Source of the DNA: Streptomyces sp. ST2-7A
GTDB taxonomy: Bacteria > Actinomycetota > Actinomycetes > Streptomycetales > Streptomycetaceae
Length of the DNA stretch: 64,000 nt
NCBI RefSeq assembly: GCF_021390475.1
Contig: NZ_JAJUWS010000005.1
Coordinates: forward strand, 147,657 to 211,656
Direction of reading: 5' to 3'
Position numbers and translations under genes: made by a program. The number at the start of each line of letters is the position of its first letter. Positions within the stretch are counted from its first letter, which is position 1. This document shows positions 7,541 through 17,087 of the stretch, piece after piece. The notes below the pieces were generated by a model. That model was not told where the DNA came from. It searched no databases and saw only the letters and a list, made by a program, of their open reading frames with translations.

Positions 7541-9493
7541 GAGCGCTTCGTTCCCGACGAGGCCGAGCTGATCTTCGCTCTGGCCCACGACACGGTGTTG
7601 CCCGAGCCTCGAGCGCGAACCCCCGCCCACGCCTTCCGGTACTTCTGGCTGGGGGAGCTCGACGCGGCGGCGTGCATCGGCCTGCCCCGGGTTGAGCAAA
7701 TCCTCAGGCAGCTCACTCCCGCCCCGGGCGACGCTGCGCGCTCATCACCCTTGACCGCCATGGACTCTGGGCCGGGCTTCACACGGTCGAATCGAGCGCC
7801 GACCCCGCTCCGCTTCGGCGAACACGTTGGCCCACCCCATGCACGAGCTCTGGCCGCGACGGCGTTCCCGGCGGCGCCCCCCGCCGGCCCGGTCACCGGA
7901 AACGGCCTGTGCGGACGGGTTCGGAGAGAAACCCCCGCGTTGGTACCGCTGTGCCCGGGGCCTGCGCCGCCACTGCTCCCCCTGGCCGCCCGGGGTCGGC
8001 TACCAGGCCGTGTGCCTTGCTGTGCAGTGGCCCCGGCCCCGCCACGGTGGTTGCCCCTCCCGCCTCACCGGTGGCCGGTCCCTACCCAAGGGCCGGCCAC
8101 CGGCCGTATGTGCGACACCCAGGGACTCGGAGCATCACGCCGTATCCGGCCGAGTCGTGGTGTCGGGTCCACTGGTGGATGGCTTCGGTGATGTCGATCG
8201 TCGGGTGGCGGTGGTCCTGGTGTTGCCCGGGTCGTTGGTTCATGTCCTCCGGGCGGTTCGGATCGTCCCGGCCGGTGGGGAGTCCATCGTTGACCGGCGG
8301 GGTGTGGGCGGTGCTCAGGGGTGTACTCCACCCATGCCTGCACCGGGGTGGTGCCGGGCGGGCAGTGGACCCGCACGCTCCAAAAGCCGGTGTGCGGGCC
8401 CGAGGTCCCGTAACTGCCGTCGGAACAGGTGACTACGGCCCACCACCGGGTGGTGCCGGTGGAGGAACGGGAGACGGAGAAGTACCACTGGTGGCAGTCG
8501 AAGTATGCGTTCCCGCAGTGCACGCTGCGGGCGCCGACATCCAGGGCGTGTGCCCCTCCGGCTGCCGGCGCGGGCAGTTCGATGTCCGCCGGATCCCGAC
8601 GCACCACTTTTGCCCGCCACGGGGGTACTCCTTGGTGTCCGGGAGGGGTTCCCAGCCGTCGGCAGCCAGGGTGCGGGTCGCGGCGGCCGGCGACTCCGCC
8701 GGGCACGCGGCAGGCACCACCCGCACCATCCGCCCCCGTGTCTCGTACGGCTTCCTCGGCCACATCGACATCACGGAGCACCGCTCCGGGCTTCCCACTC
8801 GAAGCGACACATCAAGCGAAGGATCCCACCGTGACGAGATCGAGAACACCGCCCTGCGAAATGGCCGGCGGAGCCGTCGAGAGGGAACCTCACGTCTGTC
8901 GGCCTCGGGGTCGCCGAAGACGGACGGTGACGGCGCCGGATGGAACTTGAACACGCGAAGACTGCACGCTTTCAGCCGATCCGGTACCGACAGCGGACGA
9001 CAGAACGGATGATTCCACCCATCAAGGCGTGCGAACCTCATGTTGAGGGCCGTATTTGTCCCAGGAAGAGGCGGGGCTGATTCTGGCCCGTTTGCGAGTG
9101 GCGTTCGTGGAGACTGCCTGAAAATTTGTGTTCTTCTTGTGTCAAATTGCCAGGCATCGGTGGCCGCCGGCGTCGCTTTGCCTGTCTTTCCGTGCGGGGG
9201 TGCCCCTAGCCCTTTCGTCAAGGGGCGGGGCGGTTGTTCTGTCGTGGTTCATGCGGTTTGGGGGATGGCATGGGGCTGCAAGAAGACGCCGTCGCGGAGC
9301 GTCGCGAAGACTATGCGGGTACGGCGGAGGGTGAGACGCGTCACGGCCTGCTTGTTCCGTCTTTCCTCGGCCGTCCTGGAGGCCTTCGGCCCCGGCACCG
9401 CGATCAGGCGTCGTCGGCCGACCACCGGTGTCCGAGGTCCGCCGCCGCATGGGAACGGTGGACGGCACGGCCCGCGTTCTGCGAGCCGGCTGC
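7541..9493. other. About 2 kb without a convincing gene
   Basis: Open frames exist on both strands but none has family resemblance, a good ribosome-binding site and steady codon use. The most protein-like stretch is on the minus strand between about 8781 and 8300, with Cys/Trp/Tyr-rich text such as CGNAYFDCHQWYFSVS and WWAVVTCSDGSYG. This could be the remains of a small secreted or lectin-like protein, but its upstream part lies in another frame. The sequence becomes less GC-biased (for example 9121-9180) nearer the regulator, suggesting a regulatory or non-coding leader. Confidence 0.4.
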
Positions 9494-11866
9494 ATGAACT
9501 CGCGGGAAGGGGGTCTGCGCTTCCAGGTGCTGGGGTCGGTCGCGGTGCGTTGTGGGGATTCATCCGCCCGCCTGCCCGGCACCGTGGCACGCCGCGTGCT
9601 CACCGTGCTGATGCTGTCTCCCGGAGAAGTGCTCAGCACCCCCCGCCTCGCCAAGGCGGTCTGGGGCCCGTGGTGCCCGGCGACCGCCTCCAACCAGGTG
9701 CGTAAGGCGGTCGCCCAACTCCGCCAGGCGATACCGGGCGCGGGCGCGCACCTGCTCACCGACGGCCCGAACTACCGGCTGAACGTCGGCGCGACCGAGT
9801 CCGACCTGGTGGAGTTCAATCAGCGCCGTCTGCGGGTCCACAGGCTCGCGGAGGGCGGGGCGGACGAGGCCCAGCTCATCCGGGAGCTGCAGACGGTCCT
9901 GTCCCTCTTCCGCGGTCAGGTCGCGGCCGACATCGTCGACGGCGACGAGTTGGAGAACGGCCTGATTCGCGCAGCCGCACGGGTGGTGGAAGAGCGGCGG
10001 CTCGCGGTCCAGAAGGAACTGATCTCGCTGCGGCTGCGCTCGTCGCCACCGGCGCTGGTGATAGAGGACCTCCGGGACCTCGTGGCGCAGCACCCGCTCG
10101 CGGAGGACCTGCGCGCACAACTCATGCTCGCGCTGTCCCTCTCGGGCAGGCAGGCCGACGCGCTCGCCGAGTACGCCGAGATACGCACCCTGCTGCGCGA
10201 CGAACTCGGCATCGACCCCGATCATTCGCTGGCCAAGGTGCACGAAGCGGTGTTGTGCGGTGAAGCGCTCGCCTACCTGCGGGCCGGAGCCCCGCTCTGC
10301 GATTATGAAAAGCCCATGGCCACCAAGCTTGACGCGGGTGGACAGCATGTGGCGGCACGGGTCCGGAAGGCACGCGTCCGGGCCATCTGCACCCTGCCCC
10401 ACGGGCTGACCGACTTCGTCGGCCGCCGGGAGGAGACGGACACCCTGCTGCGGACCGCCAGGGCGGGCTCCCGGGGCCCGGGGCCGCTGCTGATCTGCGT
10501 CGACGGCATGGGCGGCATTGGCAAGACGGCTCTCGCCCTGCACGCGGCCCACCGGCTGGCCCTGGACTGCCCGGACGGCCAGTTCTACGTCGACCTGCAC
10601 GGATTCAGTCCGTGCGAGCGGCCCCGCGAACCCGCTGAGGTGCTTCAGGTGCTGCTGGGCTCATTGGGGATCGAGGCGAAGCACATCCCGGCGGACCTGG
10701 ACAGCCGGGTGGCCATGTGGCGCGCACGGCTGGCCGATTCCAAGGTGCTGCTGCTGCTCGACAACGCTGCGAGCGAGGCACAGATCGTACCGCTGCTGCC
10801 GCCGGGCAACGGTTCCCTCACCTTGATCACCAGCCGTCGTCGCCTTTACGGCCTCGACGGCACCGAGCCCTGCCCGGTCTCTCGGATGAGCGCGGGCGAC
10901 TCCCGGGAACTGGTCGAGCGGCTGCTCGGGGGCGAACTGGAGTCCGAGGCGACGGAACGGCTCGTCGCGTACTGCGGGGGACTACCGCTGGCACTGCGCC
11001 TTGCCGCCGCCAAACTGCGCAGCCGCCCTACCTGGACGCTGTCCCATCTGGTGGAGCGACTGGGCGACGTGCGCCACCGTGCCGCTGAACTCCAGGCGGG
11101 CGACCGGAGTGTCCGGTCGGTGCTCCGGCTCTCCTTCGACGCGCTGACCGAGGCGCAGCGCCACGCCCTGTGCGTGCTGGCACTGGTACCGGACGCGAGC
11201 ATGGACGTGCACGGGGCGGCCGCCCTGCTCGGCACCGGTCCGGCCGAAGCCGAGCTGCTGCTGGAGGGTCTGCTCGACGTCAATCTCCTCGAACAGCCCC
11301 ATATCGGCCGCTACACCCTGCACGGGCTCGTGGCCGGTGTCACGGCGGGCACGGGGGAGTTCGCGCAGCTCCTGCGCGGCGGGCGGCGCTCCGCGCTCCG
11401 TCGGCTGCTCGCCCACCACCTGGCGGTCACCTCCCGAAGCTGCCTCCTGCTCGGACGGCCGGGCGTCGGGTCCGGTGCCGGACCCGACGCCGTCCCCCAC
11501 CTCCCCGAGATCAACAGCCGCAAGGAGGCGACGGAGATCTGTGAGCGGGAGCTGCCCGCGATGGTGGAGATGCTGTGTGTTTCCGGGCACGAGGAGTTCT
11601 TCGGTCCGGCCGCGCAGCTCGCGCGCAACCTGCGGTTCGCCCTGTCGCCGGAGGGCGGAGTCTGCGAGGAGGAGAGGGGTGGGGAGTACGACGGCGGGGC
11701 CACCGGTTCCCGGGCGGCCGAGGCGTACCGCATGGCGCTGCTCGGTCTGGCAGATGCCTGCCGGGACGTCGGCCTGTTGGAGCAGAGCGCGACGTTGACC
11801 GCCACGGCGATGGGCTCGGCCGGGGCCCCGGGCATCCGCTCCGGGGACGGGGAGTGTGTGCCATAG
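9494..11866 (+). CDS. SARP-family regulator with NB-ARC ATPase domain
   Basis: This is a likely pathway-specific activator of about 790 residues. The N-terminus has the OmpR-like winged helix plus bacterial transcriptional activation (BTAD) domain of SARPs (AfsR/RedD/DnrI): FQVLGSVAVRCGD, the LSTPRLAKAVWG recognition region, and BTAD text to about residue 265. A central NB-ARC ATPase follows, with P-loop DGMGGIGKTALALH and the LLLLDNA and GGLPLALRLAAAKL motifs. The long C-terminal TPR array of AfsR (about 990 residues) is missing or very short. ATG 9494 fits the family start; in-frame GTG 9428 and ATG 9449 are upstream alternatives, none with a strong ribosome-binding site. It faces the convergent P450 gene and is the best candidate for cluster activation. 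Confidence 0.9.
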   Translation: MNSREGGLRFQVLGSVAVRCGDSSARLPGTVARRVLTVLMLSPGEVLSTPRLAKAVWGPWCPATASNQVRKAVAQLRQAIPGAGAHLLTDGPNYRLNVGATESDLVEFNQRRLRVHRLAEGGADEAQLIRELQTVLSLFRGQVAADIVDGDELENGLIRAAARVVEERRLAVQKELISLRLRSSPPALVIEDLRDLVAQHPLAEDLRAQLMLALSLSGRQADALAEYAEIRTLLRDELGIDPDHSLAKVHEAVLCGEALAYLRAGAPLCDYEKPMATKLDAGGQHVAARVRKARVRAICTLPHGLTDFVGRREETDTLLRTARAGSRGPGPLLICVDGMGGIGKTALALHAAHRLALDCPDGQFYVDLHGFSPCERPREPAEVLQVLLGSLGIEAKHIPADLDSRVAMWRARLADSKVLLLLDNAASEAQIVPLLPPGNGSLTLITSRRRLYGLDGTEPCPVSRMSAGDSRELVERLLGGELESEATERLVAYCGGLPLALRLAAAKLRSRPTWTLSHLVERLGDVRHRAAELQAGDRSVRSVLRLSFDALTEAQRHALCVLALVPDASMDVHGAAALLGTGPAEAELLLEGLLDVNLLEQPHIGRYTLHGLVAGVTAGTGEFAQLLRGGRRSALRRLLAHHLAVTSRSCLLLGRPGVGSGAGPDAVPHLPEINSRKEATEICERELPAMVEMLCVSGHEEFFGPAAQLARNLRFALSPEGGVCEEERGGEYDGGATGSRAAEAYRMALLGLADACRDVGLLEQSATLTATAMGSAGAPGIRSGDGECVP

Positions 11867-11994
11867 CCGGGGCTGTCCGGCCCGCGCGGGTGCGGTGCGG
11901 CGTCTTCCGGGCCCGCGCAGGCATGGTGGGGCCGCAGGGGCGGCGGTGCGGTCGGAGGCGTCGGCGCACCCCGCGACCGCGGGATGGGCGGGGG

Positions 11995-13233
11995 TCAGGG
12001 TGCGGATGCCACCCGCGGTCGCTCGGCGGGCTCGAACCTCACCGGAATGCTGCGGTAGGCCCGGAAGGTGACGCTGGGCCGCCGTTCCACGACTCCCGCC
12101 GCGGTCGGCGTGGCCGGTGCGTGAGCCAGCCACCGCAACACGGCGCGCCCCTCGACCCGGGCCAGTGCCGCGCCCAGGCAGTGGTGCACGCCGCCGCCGA
12201 AACTCACGTGCGGATTGGGGTCGCGGGTGATGTCGAGCCGCCCGGGGACGACGAACCGGGCCGGGTCATGGTTGGCGGACCCCAGCAACAGCACCAGGAT
12301 GCGGCCCGCGCGTACGGTGCGGCCGTCGATCTCCACCGCCTCCTTCACATAGCGCGCGGTGGCCTGGATCGGCGCGTCGTAACGCAGGAACTCCTCGACG
12401 GCCGGGACCGCCAGCTCCGGCCGGTCCCGCAACAGGGCCAACTGCCGCGGGTGTTGCAACAGCCCGGAGAAGATCGTGGATATCAGGTTGGTGGTGGTCT
12501 CGAAACCCGCGAAGAACAGGAATACCACGTTGTCGACCAGCGTCTCCCGGTCGAAGTCGGGATGTGTGCGCCGAGCGGCCAGCAGATTGCTGATCAGGTC
12601 GTCGGCGGGCCGCTTCGCCCGCTCGTCGACCAACGTCGAGACGTAGTCGCGCAGCCAGATCACCGCGTCGTGCGCCGCCGCCCGCTCCTCCACGGGCACG
12701 TACAGTGCGAACGCCTTGGCCAGTTCCACCGCGTGCGGCCGCACCGCGTCCCTGTCCACGTCCGGAATGCCGATCAGCTCGCAGACCACGGTGACCGGCA
12801 ACGGGAAGGCCAGGTCGCCGACCATGTCCAGTACCCCGCCCCGGCCCGCGCGGTCCCGGGCCTCGGCCATCAGCAGGTCCACCTGGGCGGCGACGTAGTC
12901 CTCCAACCTGCGCATCAGCCCCGGACTGAACGAACGCTGCATGATGCCCCGCAGGAAGGTGTGCGCGGGCGCGTCCTGGTCCAGCACGATCCGCTTCAGG
13001 AACTCGTTCGCGGGCCCCGCCCCGGTGGAGAACTCGTGGTACTCCGGCGGGTACTCATGCCCGAGCCGACGGTCCTTGAGCAGCCGGCTGACGTCCTGGT
13101 GGTGCGACACCACCCACTGGCCGGCCGCGCCGCGGGCCAGCCGGCCGGCCGCACGGAGACCGGCGTACACCCGGTAGGGGTCCGCGACCACGGCGGGATC
13201 GCGGGAGTCGAACTTGACGGGCAGCTCTCGCAT
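11995..13233 (-). CDS. Cytochrome P450 (tailoring), copy 1
   Basis: This soluble class I P450 of 412 residues shows the I-helix oxygen-activation motif AGFETTT (about residue 250), the K-helix EEFLRY (ExxR equivalent) and the heme loop FGGGVHHCLGAALAR. ATG 13233 has AGGAGGT about 9 nt upstream, so longer upstream frames were not used. It is clearly paralogous to the divergently transcribed P450 beginning at 13424; shared blocks include RYDAPI, LLLGSANHD/LLLASANHD and the heme region. It would hydroxylate, epoxidise or couple the peptide or an intermediate with ferredoxin-supplied electrons. No ferredoxin gene is adjacent, so a housekeeping partner is needed. The substrate cannot be told from sequence. 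Confidence 0.92.
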   Translation of the reverse strand: MRELPVKFDSRDPAVVADPYRVYAGLRAAGRLARGAAGQWVVSHHQDVSRLLKDRRLGHEYPPEYHEFSTGAGPANEFLKRIVLDQDAPAHTFLRGIMQRSFSPGLMRRLEDYVAAQVDLLMAEARDRAGRGGVLDMVGDLAFPLPVTVVCELIGIPDVDRDAVRPHAVELAKAFALYVPVEERAAAHDAVIWLRDYVSTLVDERAKRPADDLISNLLAARRTHPDFDRETLVDNVVFLFFAGFETTTNLISTIFSGLLQHPRQLALLRDRPELAVPAVEEFLRYDAPIQATARYVKEAVEIDGRTVRAGRILVLLLGSANHDPARFVVPGRLDITRDPNPHVSFGGGVHHCLGAALARVEGRAVLRWLAHAPATPTAAGVVERRPSVTFRAYRSIPVRFEPAERPRVASAP

Positions 13234-13423
13234 GCGGCCGGCACCTCCTGTGGCTTGCGCGTGGTGTGCCGGTGAGCCTGACAGCTCGAGAGCGGGGGCG
13301 GGGGAACCTGTCGCCAGTCCTTCACCGCCGTCCGGCACCCCGTACCGGGCTCGCAGACTGGGCGGGTCAGGCAACCACCGGACCCGAGCCGCGCACCCGA
13401 GGGTGCCGGGAGGTGACGCAGCG
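13234..13423. promoter_or_regulatory. Divergent promoter region between the two P450 genes
   Basis: A 190-bp intergenic stretch separates two divergently transcribed P450 genes. It carries the minus-strand AGGAGGT ribosome-binding site near 13243-13249 and GGGAGGT at 13408-13414 for the plus-strand gene. The centre holds mixed repeats around AGCTCGAGAGC, but no clear -35/-10 pair was found. A SARP-type activator could act here; direct repeats of its usual spacing were not confirmed. Confidence 0.4.
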
Positions 13424-14647
13424 TTGAACACCGTGCTGAACATGCCGCGCTTCCTGCTGGACGACGCGCGCGCCATGCGCGACCCCTACCCGGTCTACCG
13501 TCGGCTGCGCGAGTACGGTCCGGTCTGCCGGGGCGGCCCGGGACAGTGGGTCTTCCCGCGGCACGAGGAGGTCTCCGCACTGCTCCGCGACCCCCGGCTC
13601 GGCCGGGAGTTCCCCGAGGAGTACCAGGCGGTGTCGGTGGGCGAGGGGCCTGCCAACGACTACCTGCGGCGCATCGTCGTCGACCGTGACCCGCCCGGCC
13701 ACACCCGGCTGCGCCGGCTGTTGGTCAAGTCGTTCAGTCCGGCGATGGTGCGCGGGCTGCGCGAGCCCATCTCCCGGCTCGTCGACGGCTTGCTGGACCG
13801 GTTCGCCGACGAGCGCCGCTTCGACCTCGTCGCCGACCTGGCCGTGCCCGTACCAATGACGGTGATGAGCGAGCTGCTGGACGTCCCCCGCCCCGACCGG
13901 GCCGACATCGCCCGCCTCTCCACCTCGCTCGCCCAGGCCTTCGCGGTGTTCATCCCGCCGGAGAAGCAGCGCGAGGCGCACGGGGCCGTGGTCGAGCTGC
14001 GCGACTACATGGCCCAGCTGGTCCGCGAGCGCAGGCGCAGCCCCGGCGAGGATCTGCTGTCGCGGATGCTCGCCGCGGTCAAGGACGGCGAGGAGCCGCT
14101 GACCGACGAGGAGATCATCGACAACGCGCTGTTCGTCTACTACGCGGGCTTCGAGACCACCACCAACGCCATCGCCACCGGCGGCGACCTCCTGGTGCGG
14201 CAGCCGCACACCCAGCGGCAGTTGCGGGAGGAACCGCGCATCGTCGGTAGCGCGCTGGAGGAGTTCATGCGCTACGACGCGCCCATCCACGCCACTACCC
14301 GGATCGCCCTGGAGCCGATCGAGGTCGCAGGGCTGACGGTCCGCAAAGGACGTGTGGTGGTGCTGCTGCTCGCCTCCGCCAACCACGACGAGCGGGTGTT
14401 CCACGACCCGGACCGGGTCGACCCGACCAGGTCGCCCAACCCGCACCTGAGTTTCGGCGGGGGAGCGCACCACTGCCTCGGCGCGGCGCTGGCCAGGATG
14501 GAGGGGGCGGTGGTCTTCGAGCGGCTGGTTGCCCGGTTCGCGGACATCGAGTCGGCGGGCGAGGGCGAATGGGAGCCCAGCGCGGGCGGCTTCCGCTTCC
14601 CCTACTGGGCCCACCGCAGTGTGCCGGTGGCGGTGCGGCCCGCCTGA
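13424..14647 (+). CDS. Cytochrome P450 (tailoring), copy 2
   Basis: A P450 of 407 residues, paralogue of the divergent P450 ending at 11995. It shows the I-helix YAGFETTTN, K-helix EEFMRY and heme loop FGGGAHHCLGAALARMEG. The start is placed at TTG 13424 because GGGAGGT (13408-13414) lies about 9 nt upstream; GTG 13433 and ATG 13442 are possible internal starts. Both copies keep all residues needed for oxygen activation, so they probably perform two separate oxidations. The 3' end overlaps tail-to-tail with the decayed phosphopantetheinyl transferase on the other strand. Confidence 0.9.
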   Translation: MNTVLNMPRFLLDDARAMRDPYPVYRRLREYGPVCRGGPGQWVFPRHEEVSALLRDPRLGREFPEEYQAVSVGEGPANDYLRRIVVDRDPPGHTRLRRLLVKSFSPAMVRGLREPISRLVDGLLDRFADERRFDLVADLAVPVPMTVMSELLDVPRPDRADIARLSTSLAQAFAVFIPPEKQREAHGAVVELRDYMAQLVRERRRSPGEDLLSRMLAAVKDGEEPLTDEEIIDNALFVYYAGFETTTNAIATGGDLLVRQPHTQRQLREEPRIVGSALEEFMRYDAPIHATTRIALEPIEVAGLTVRKGRVVVLLLASANHDERVFHDPDRVDPTRSPNPHLSFGGGAHHCLGAALARMEGAVVFERLVARFADIESAGEGEWEPSAGGFRFPYWAHRSVPVAVRPA

Positions 14648-15254
14648 GCCCGGTGCGGCAGGGAGCCCGCCGGTGCGGCGATCGCAGTCACCACGAGACC
14701 CGTACCGGCGGCCCGCTGTCCGCGCAGGGCCGGGAAGCCGGTGGCGACCGGGTCGAAGACGGGGTCCGCCCGGCGGGCCCGGCGAACACCGCCCGAGACC
14801 GGTCGCACCGTGAACGTGCCCCGACCGCGTCCTGGCCCGAGGACTACCTCGGCGTCGTCGAAGCCCAGCCGGCATCCCGTCGCGGGGTACCAGACCTTGT
14901 AGTACGCCTCCCCGGCGCCGAAGAGGACCCGGCACCACGGCACATCGGGCCAGGCCGCGCCCAGCTCGGCGAAGTGGGCGCGCTCGGCCGCCGAGGCCAC
15001 CTGCGCCGGCACCCGGGAGGGCAGCGGCGCGCATGGCTCGGCGTCGATGCCCATGCCGTCGGCGTCCCGGGACCGTGCTGCCGCCGCCCGGTAGCCCCGG
15101 CAGTGGGTCAGGGAGCGACCGTCCCGGCCGACCACCGGGGCGCCCCGTCGGTGCCGCGCACCAGCGCGGCGGGCGGGATGCCCGGCTCGGCCAGGCAGGC
15201 GCGCCACCCGCCGGACGGTGGCGTACTCCGCGCGGGCAGCAGCGTCCGGATCAC
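14602..15254 (-). pseudogene. Decayed Sfp-type 4'-phosphopantetheinyl transferase
   Basis: This enzyme would load carrier-protein serines with the coenzyme A arm. The C-terminal core is intact and easily recognised: MGIDAEP, then FGAGEAYYKVWYPATGCRLGF with the metal- and CoA-binding residues. Upstream the gene is broken. A plausible GTG start (15254, reading VIRTLLPAR) is in a different frame from the next family block (EYATVRRVAR), and about 40 residues between them seem missing. The following block (CLAEPGIPPAALVRG, then GAPRWSAGT) reads only in a second frame, and SLTHCRGY returns to the first. The missing base at GTCGCTCC near 15116 explains the last shift. Unless these are assembly errors the gene is dead and another transferase must serve the NRPSs. 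Confidence 0.72.
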
Positions 15255-15330
15255 ACCGGGGACGGCAGTCGTGCGGGCGGTGCCGGAGCTCCCGCCGTAC
15301 GGGCCGTATCGGAGCGCGCCGTCCCACCGG

Positions 15331-16938
15331 TCAACCGGACGCCGCCGTCGCCCGCAGTGCCACCTTGTCGATCTTGCCGACCGGGGTGCGCGGCAGCACC
15401 GGCAGCTCGCGCACCTCGTCGGGCAGCTTGAACGCCGCCAGCCCCTTGCCCGACAGGTACCGCTTGATCTCCATCAGCGAAGGCGCCTGCCCCGGTCCCC
15501 GGCCCGGAACCACGAACGCGAGGACGGCCTCGCCGAGTTCGGCGTCCGGCCGGGCCACCACTGCGGCGTCGTCGATGGCCTCGTGGCCGCGCAGGTGCCC
15601 CTCGATCTCGTCGGCCGACACCTTCTCGCCGCCCCGGTTGATCACGTCCTTGGCACGGCCGACGACCACCAGGTTGCCCTCAGGGGTGAGCCTGGCCAGG
15701 TCACCGGTGCGGAAGAAGCCGTCGGGGGTGAACGAGGTGCGGTTCGCCTCCGGTGCGTTCCAGTAGCCGTTGATCGTGTACGGGCCGCGGGTGACCAGCT
15801 CGCCCACGGCACCCGCCGGTACCTCGTGCAACTCATCGTCGACGAGGCGCAGTTCGTCGAACTCCGACAGGGGGCGGCCCTCGGTTCCGTGTACCACTTC
15901 TTCCGGGTCGTCCAGGCGTGTGTACGTGAGCAGGCCCTCGCCGATGCCGAACCAGTTCGTGATGCGGCAGCCGAGCGCGGACTGCGTACGCCTGGCGGCC
16001 TGCTCGTCGAACTTGGAGCTGCCCACCTGGAGGAGGACCCCCTTCATGTCCACCGGCCGCTTCGCGGCGACCTTGGACCACAGCGCCGCGAGGGTAGGCA
16101 CCACGGTGGTGTGGGTGACGCCTTCCCGCTCGATCAGCGGGAACACCTCGTCGGGGGAGGGACTCGCGGTCAGTACCGCCTTGCCACCCACCAGCAGCGC
16201 GCCGAGCACTCCCGGACATCCCAGGGCAGCGTTGTGCGCCGCCGGGTTCGCCGCCAGGTACACGCTTTCCGCGCCGAACTCCAGGGCCTGTGCGCAGGCG
16301 GCGATGTTGAAGAGGTAGTCGTCGTGCGTCCGGGGTATCAGCTTGGGCTTGCCGGTACTACCGCCGCTGAGCAGCAGGAACGCCACACTCGAGGGATCGA
16401 CCTCGGGCAGCGGCCCGCCGTCGGCGCCCTGGGCGCGGACCCAGGACAACGGAGTGAGGTCCTCGCTGTCGCCCGCCACGATCACCGTACGGACGCCGGG
16501 GAGGGACGCGGCGTGCCGGGCGAGGGCGCGGTAGTCGAAGCCCTGGAAACGGTCGGCGGTCACGTAACCGACCGCCCCGGAAGCCTCGATCAGGTGCCGT
16601 ACCTCGCTCTCCCGGTGTCCCGGCAGCGCGAACACCGGGATGACACCGGCCCGGAACAGTCCCACCGTGACGGTGAGGAACTCGACGACGTTCGGCAGCT
16701 GCACCATGACCCGGTCCCCGGGGTTCACGCCCTGGGCCAGCAGACCGCGCGCGATGTCGTCGGCCTCGGCGCGCACCTCACCATGCGTGATGCGGCGCTT
16801 GCGGTCCACGGCCGCGGTCCGGGCGGGGAGGAGCAGTGCCGCTTCCGTCAGCGCGTGGCCCAGCGGCACTCCCCGCCAGATCCCGGCGGCCCGGTAGCGG
16901 GCGGCGTCCTCGTCGCTCCACGGCGTGAACTCATTCAT
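15331..16938 (-). CDS. Aryl-AMP ligase (DhbE/EntE type), loading the starter acid
   Basis: This 535-residue enzyme adenylates an aromatic carboxylic acid and passes it to an aryl carrier protein. Core motifs include LLSGGSTGKPKLIPRTH (P-loop), WFGIGEG, RTGDLA and the catalytic lysine in PVGKIDK at the C-terminus. The AHNAALGCPGVLG stretch aligns with the DhbE pocket, whose His-Asn pair contacts the ortho-hydroxy group of dihydroxybenzoate or salicylate; the Asn is kept. The partner ArCP is at the N-terminus of NRPS-1. With no salicylate or 2,3-dihydroxybenzoate synthase here, and tryptophan-to-quinoline genes present, 3-hydroxyquinaldic acid or a similar ortho-hydroxy heteroaryl acid is the likely substrate. 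The start is ATG 16938, with no clear ribosome-binding site and a hairpin directly upstream. Confidence 0.93.
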   Translation of the reverse strand: MNEFTPWSDEDAARYRAAGIWRGVPLGHALTEAALLLPARTAAVDRKRRITHGEVRAEADDIARGLLAQGVNPGDRVMVQLPNVVEFLTVTVGLFRAGVIPVFALPGHRESEVRHLIEASGAVGYVTADRFQGFDYRALARHAASLPGVRTVIVAGDSEDLTPLSWVRAQGADGGPLPEVDPSSVAFLLLSGGSTGKPKLIPRTHDDYLFNIAACAQALEFGAESVYLAANPAAHNAALGCPGVLGALLVGGKAVLTASPSPDEVFPLIEREGVTHTTVVPTLAALWSKVAAKRPVDMKGVLLQVGSSKFDEQAARRTQSALGCRITNWFGIGEGLLTYTRLDDPEEVVHGTEGRPLSEFDELRLVDDELHEVPAGAVGELVTRGPYTINGYWNAPEANRTSFTPDGFFRTGDLARLTPEGNLVVVGRAKDVINRGGEKVSADEIEGHLRGHEAIDDAAVVARPDAELGEAVLAFVVPGRGPGQAPSLMEIKRYLSGKGLAAFKLPDEVRELPVLPRTPVGKIDKVALRATAASG

Positions 16939-16948
16939 GACAGCCAGT

Positions 16949-16984
16949 GTTCGTCCCGGCCGGGACGCGCCGGCCGGGACGAAC
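16949..16984. promoter_or_regulatory. Perfect inverted repeat in the leader of the aryl-AMP ligase gene
   Basis: Arms GTTCGTCCCGGCC (16949-16961) and GGCCGGGACGAAC (16972-16984) flank a 10-nt loop. The repeat ends only 10 nt before the aryl-AMP ligase start codon and lies in the 149-bp divergent region shared with the acyl-AMP ligase at 17088. It could be an operator dyad or an mRNA hairpin controlling translation of the starter-loading enzyme. Confidence 0.6.
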
Positions 16985-17087
16985 AGAGCCGTGAAAGAGA
17001 CGAAGGGGACCACCGCGATCGCTCATATCGTCACCAGCGTCGCCGACGAGACCCCGGCCCCCAAGACACCCCGCCCAGGAGTGATGG

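Noticed and set aside
13424..14647. Fusion of the two P450s or a longer N-terminus for either gene
   Set aside because: Frames run through the intergenic region on both strands, but strong ribosome-binding sites at 13243-13249 and 13408-13414 set independent starts.
15331..16938. Salicylate or 2,3-dihydroxybenzoate as starter acid
   Set aside because: The ligase family allows it, but no isochorismate synthase, isochorismate lyase or salicylate synthase gene is in the window, whereas a complete tryptophan-to-quinoline set is. It remains possible if the acid comes from elsewhere.
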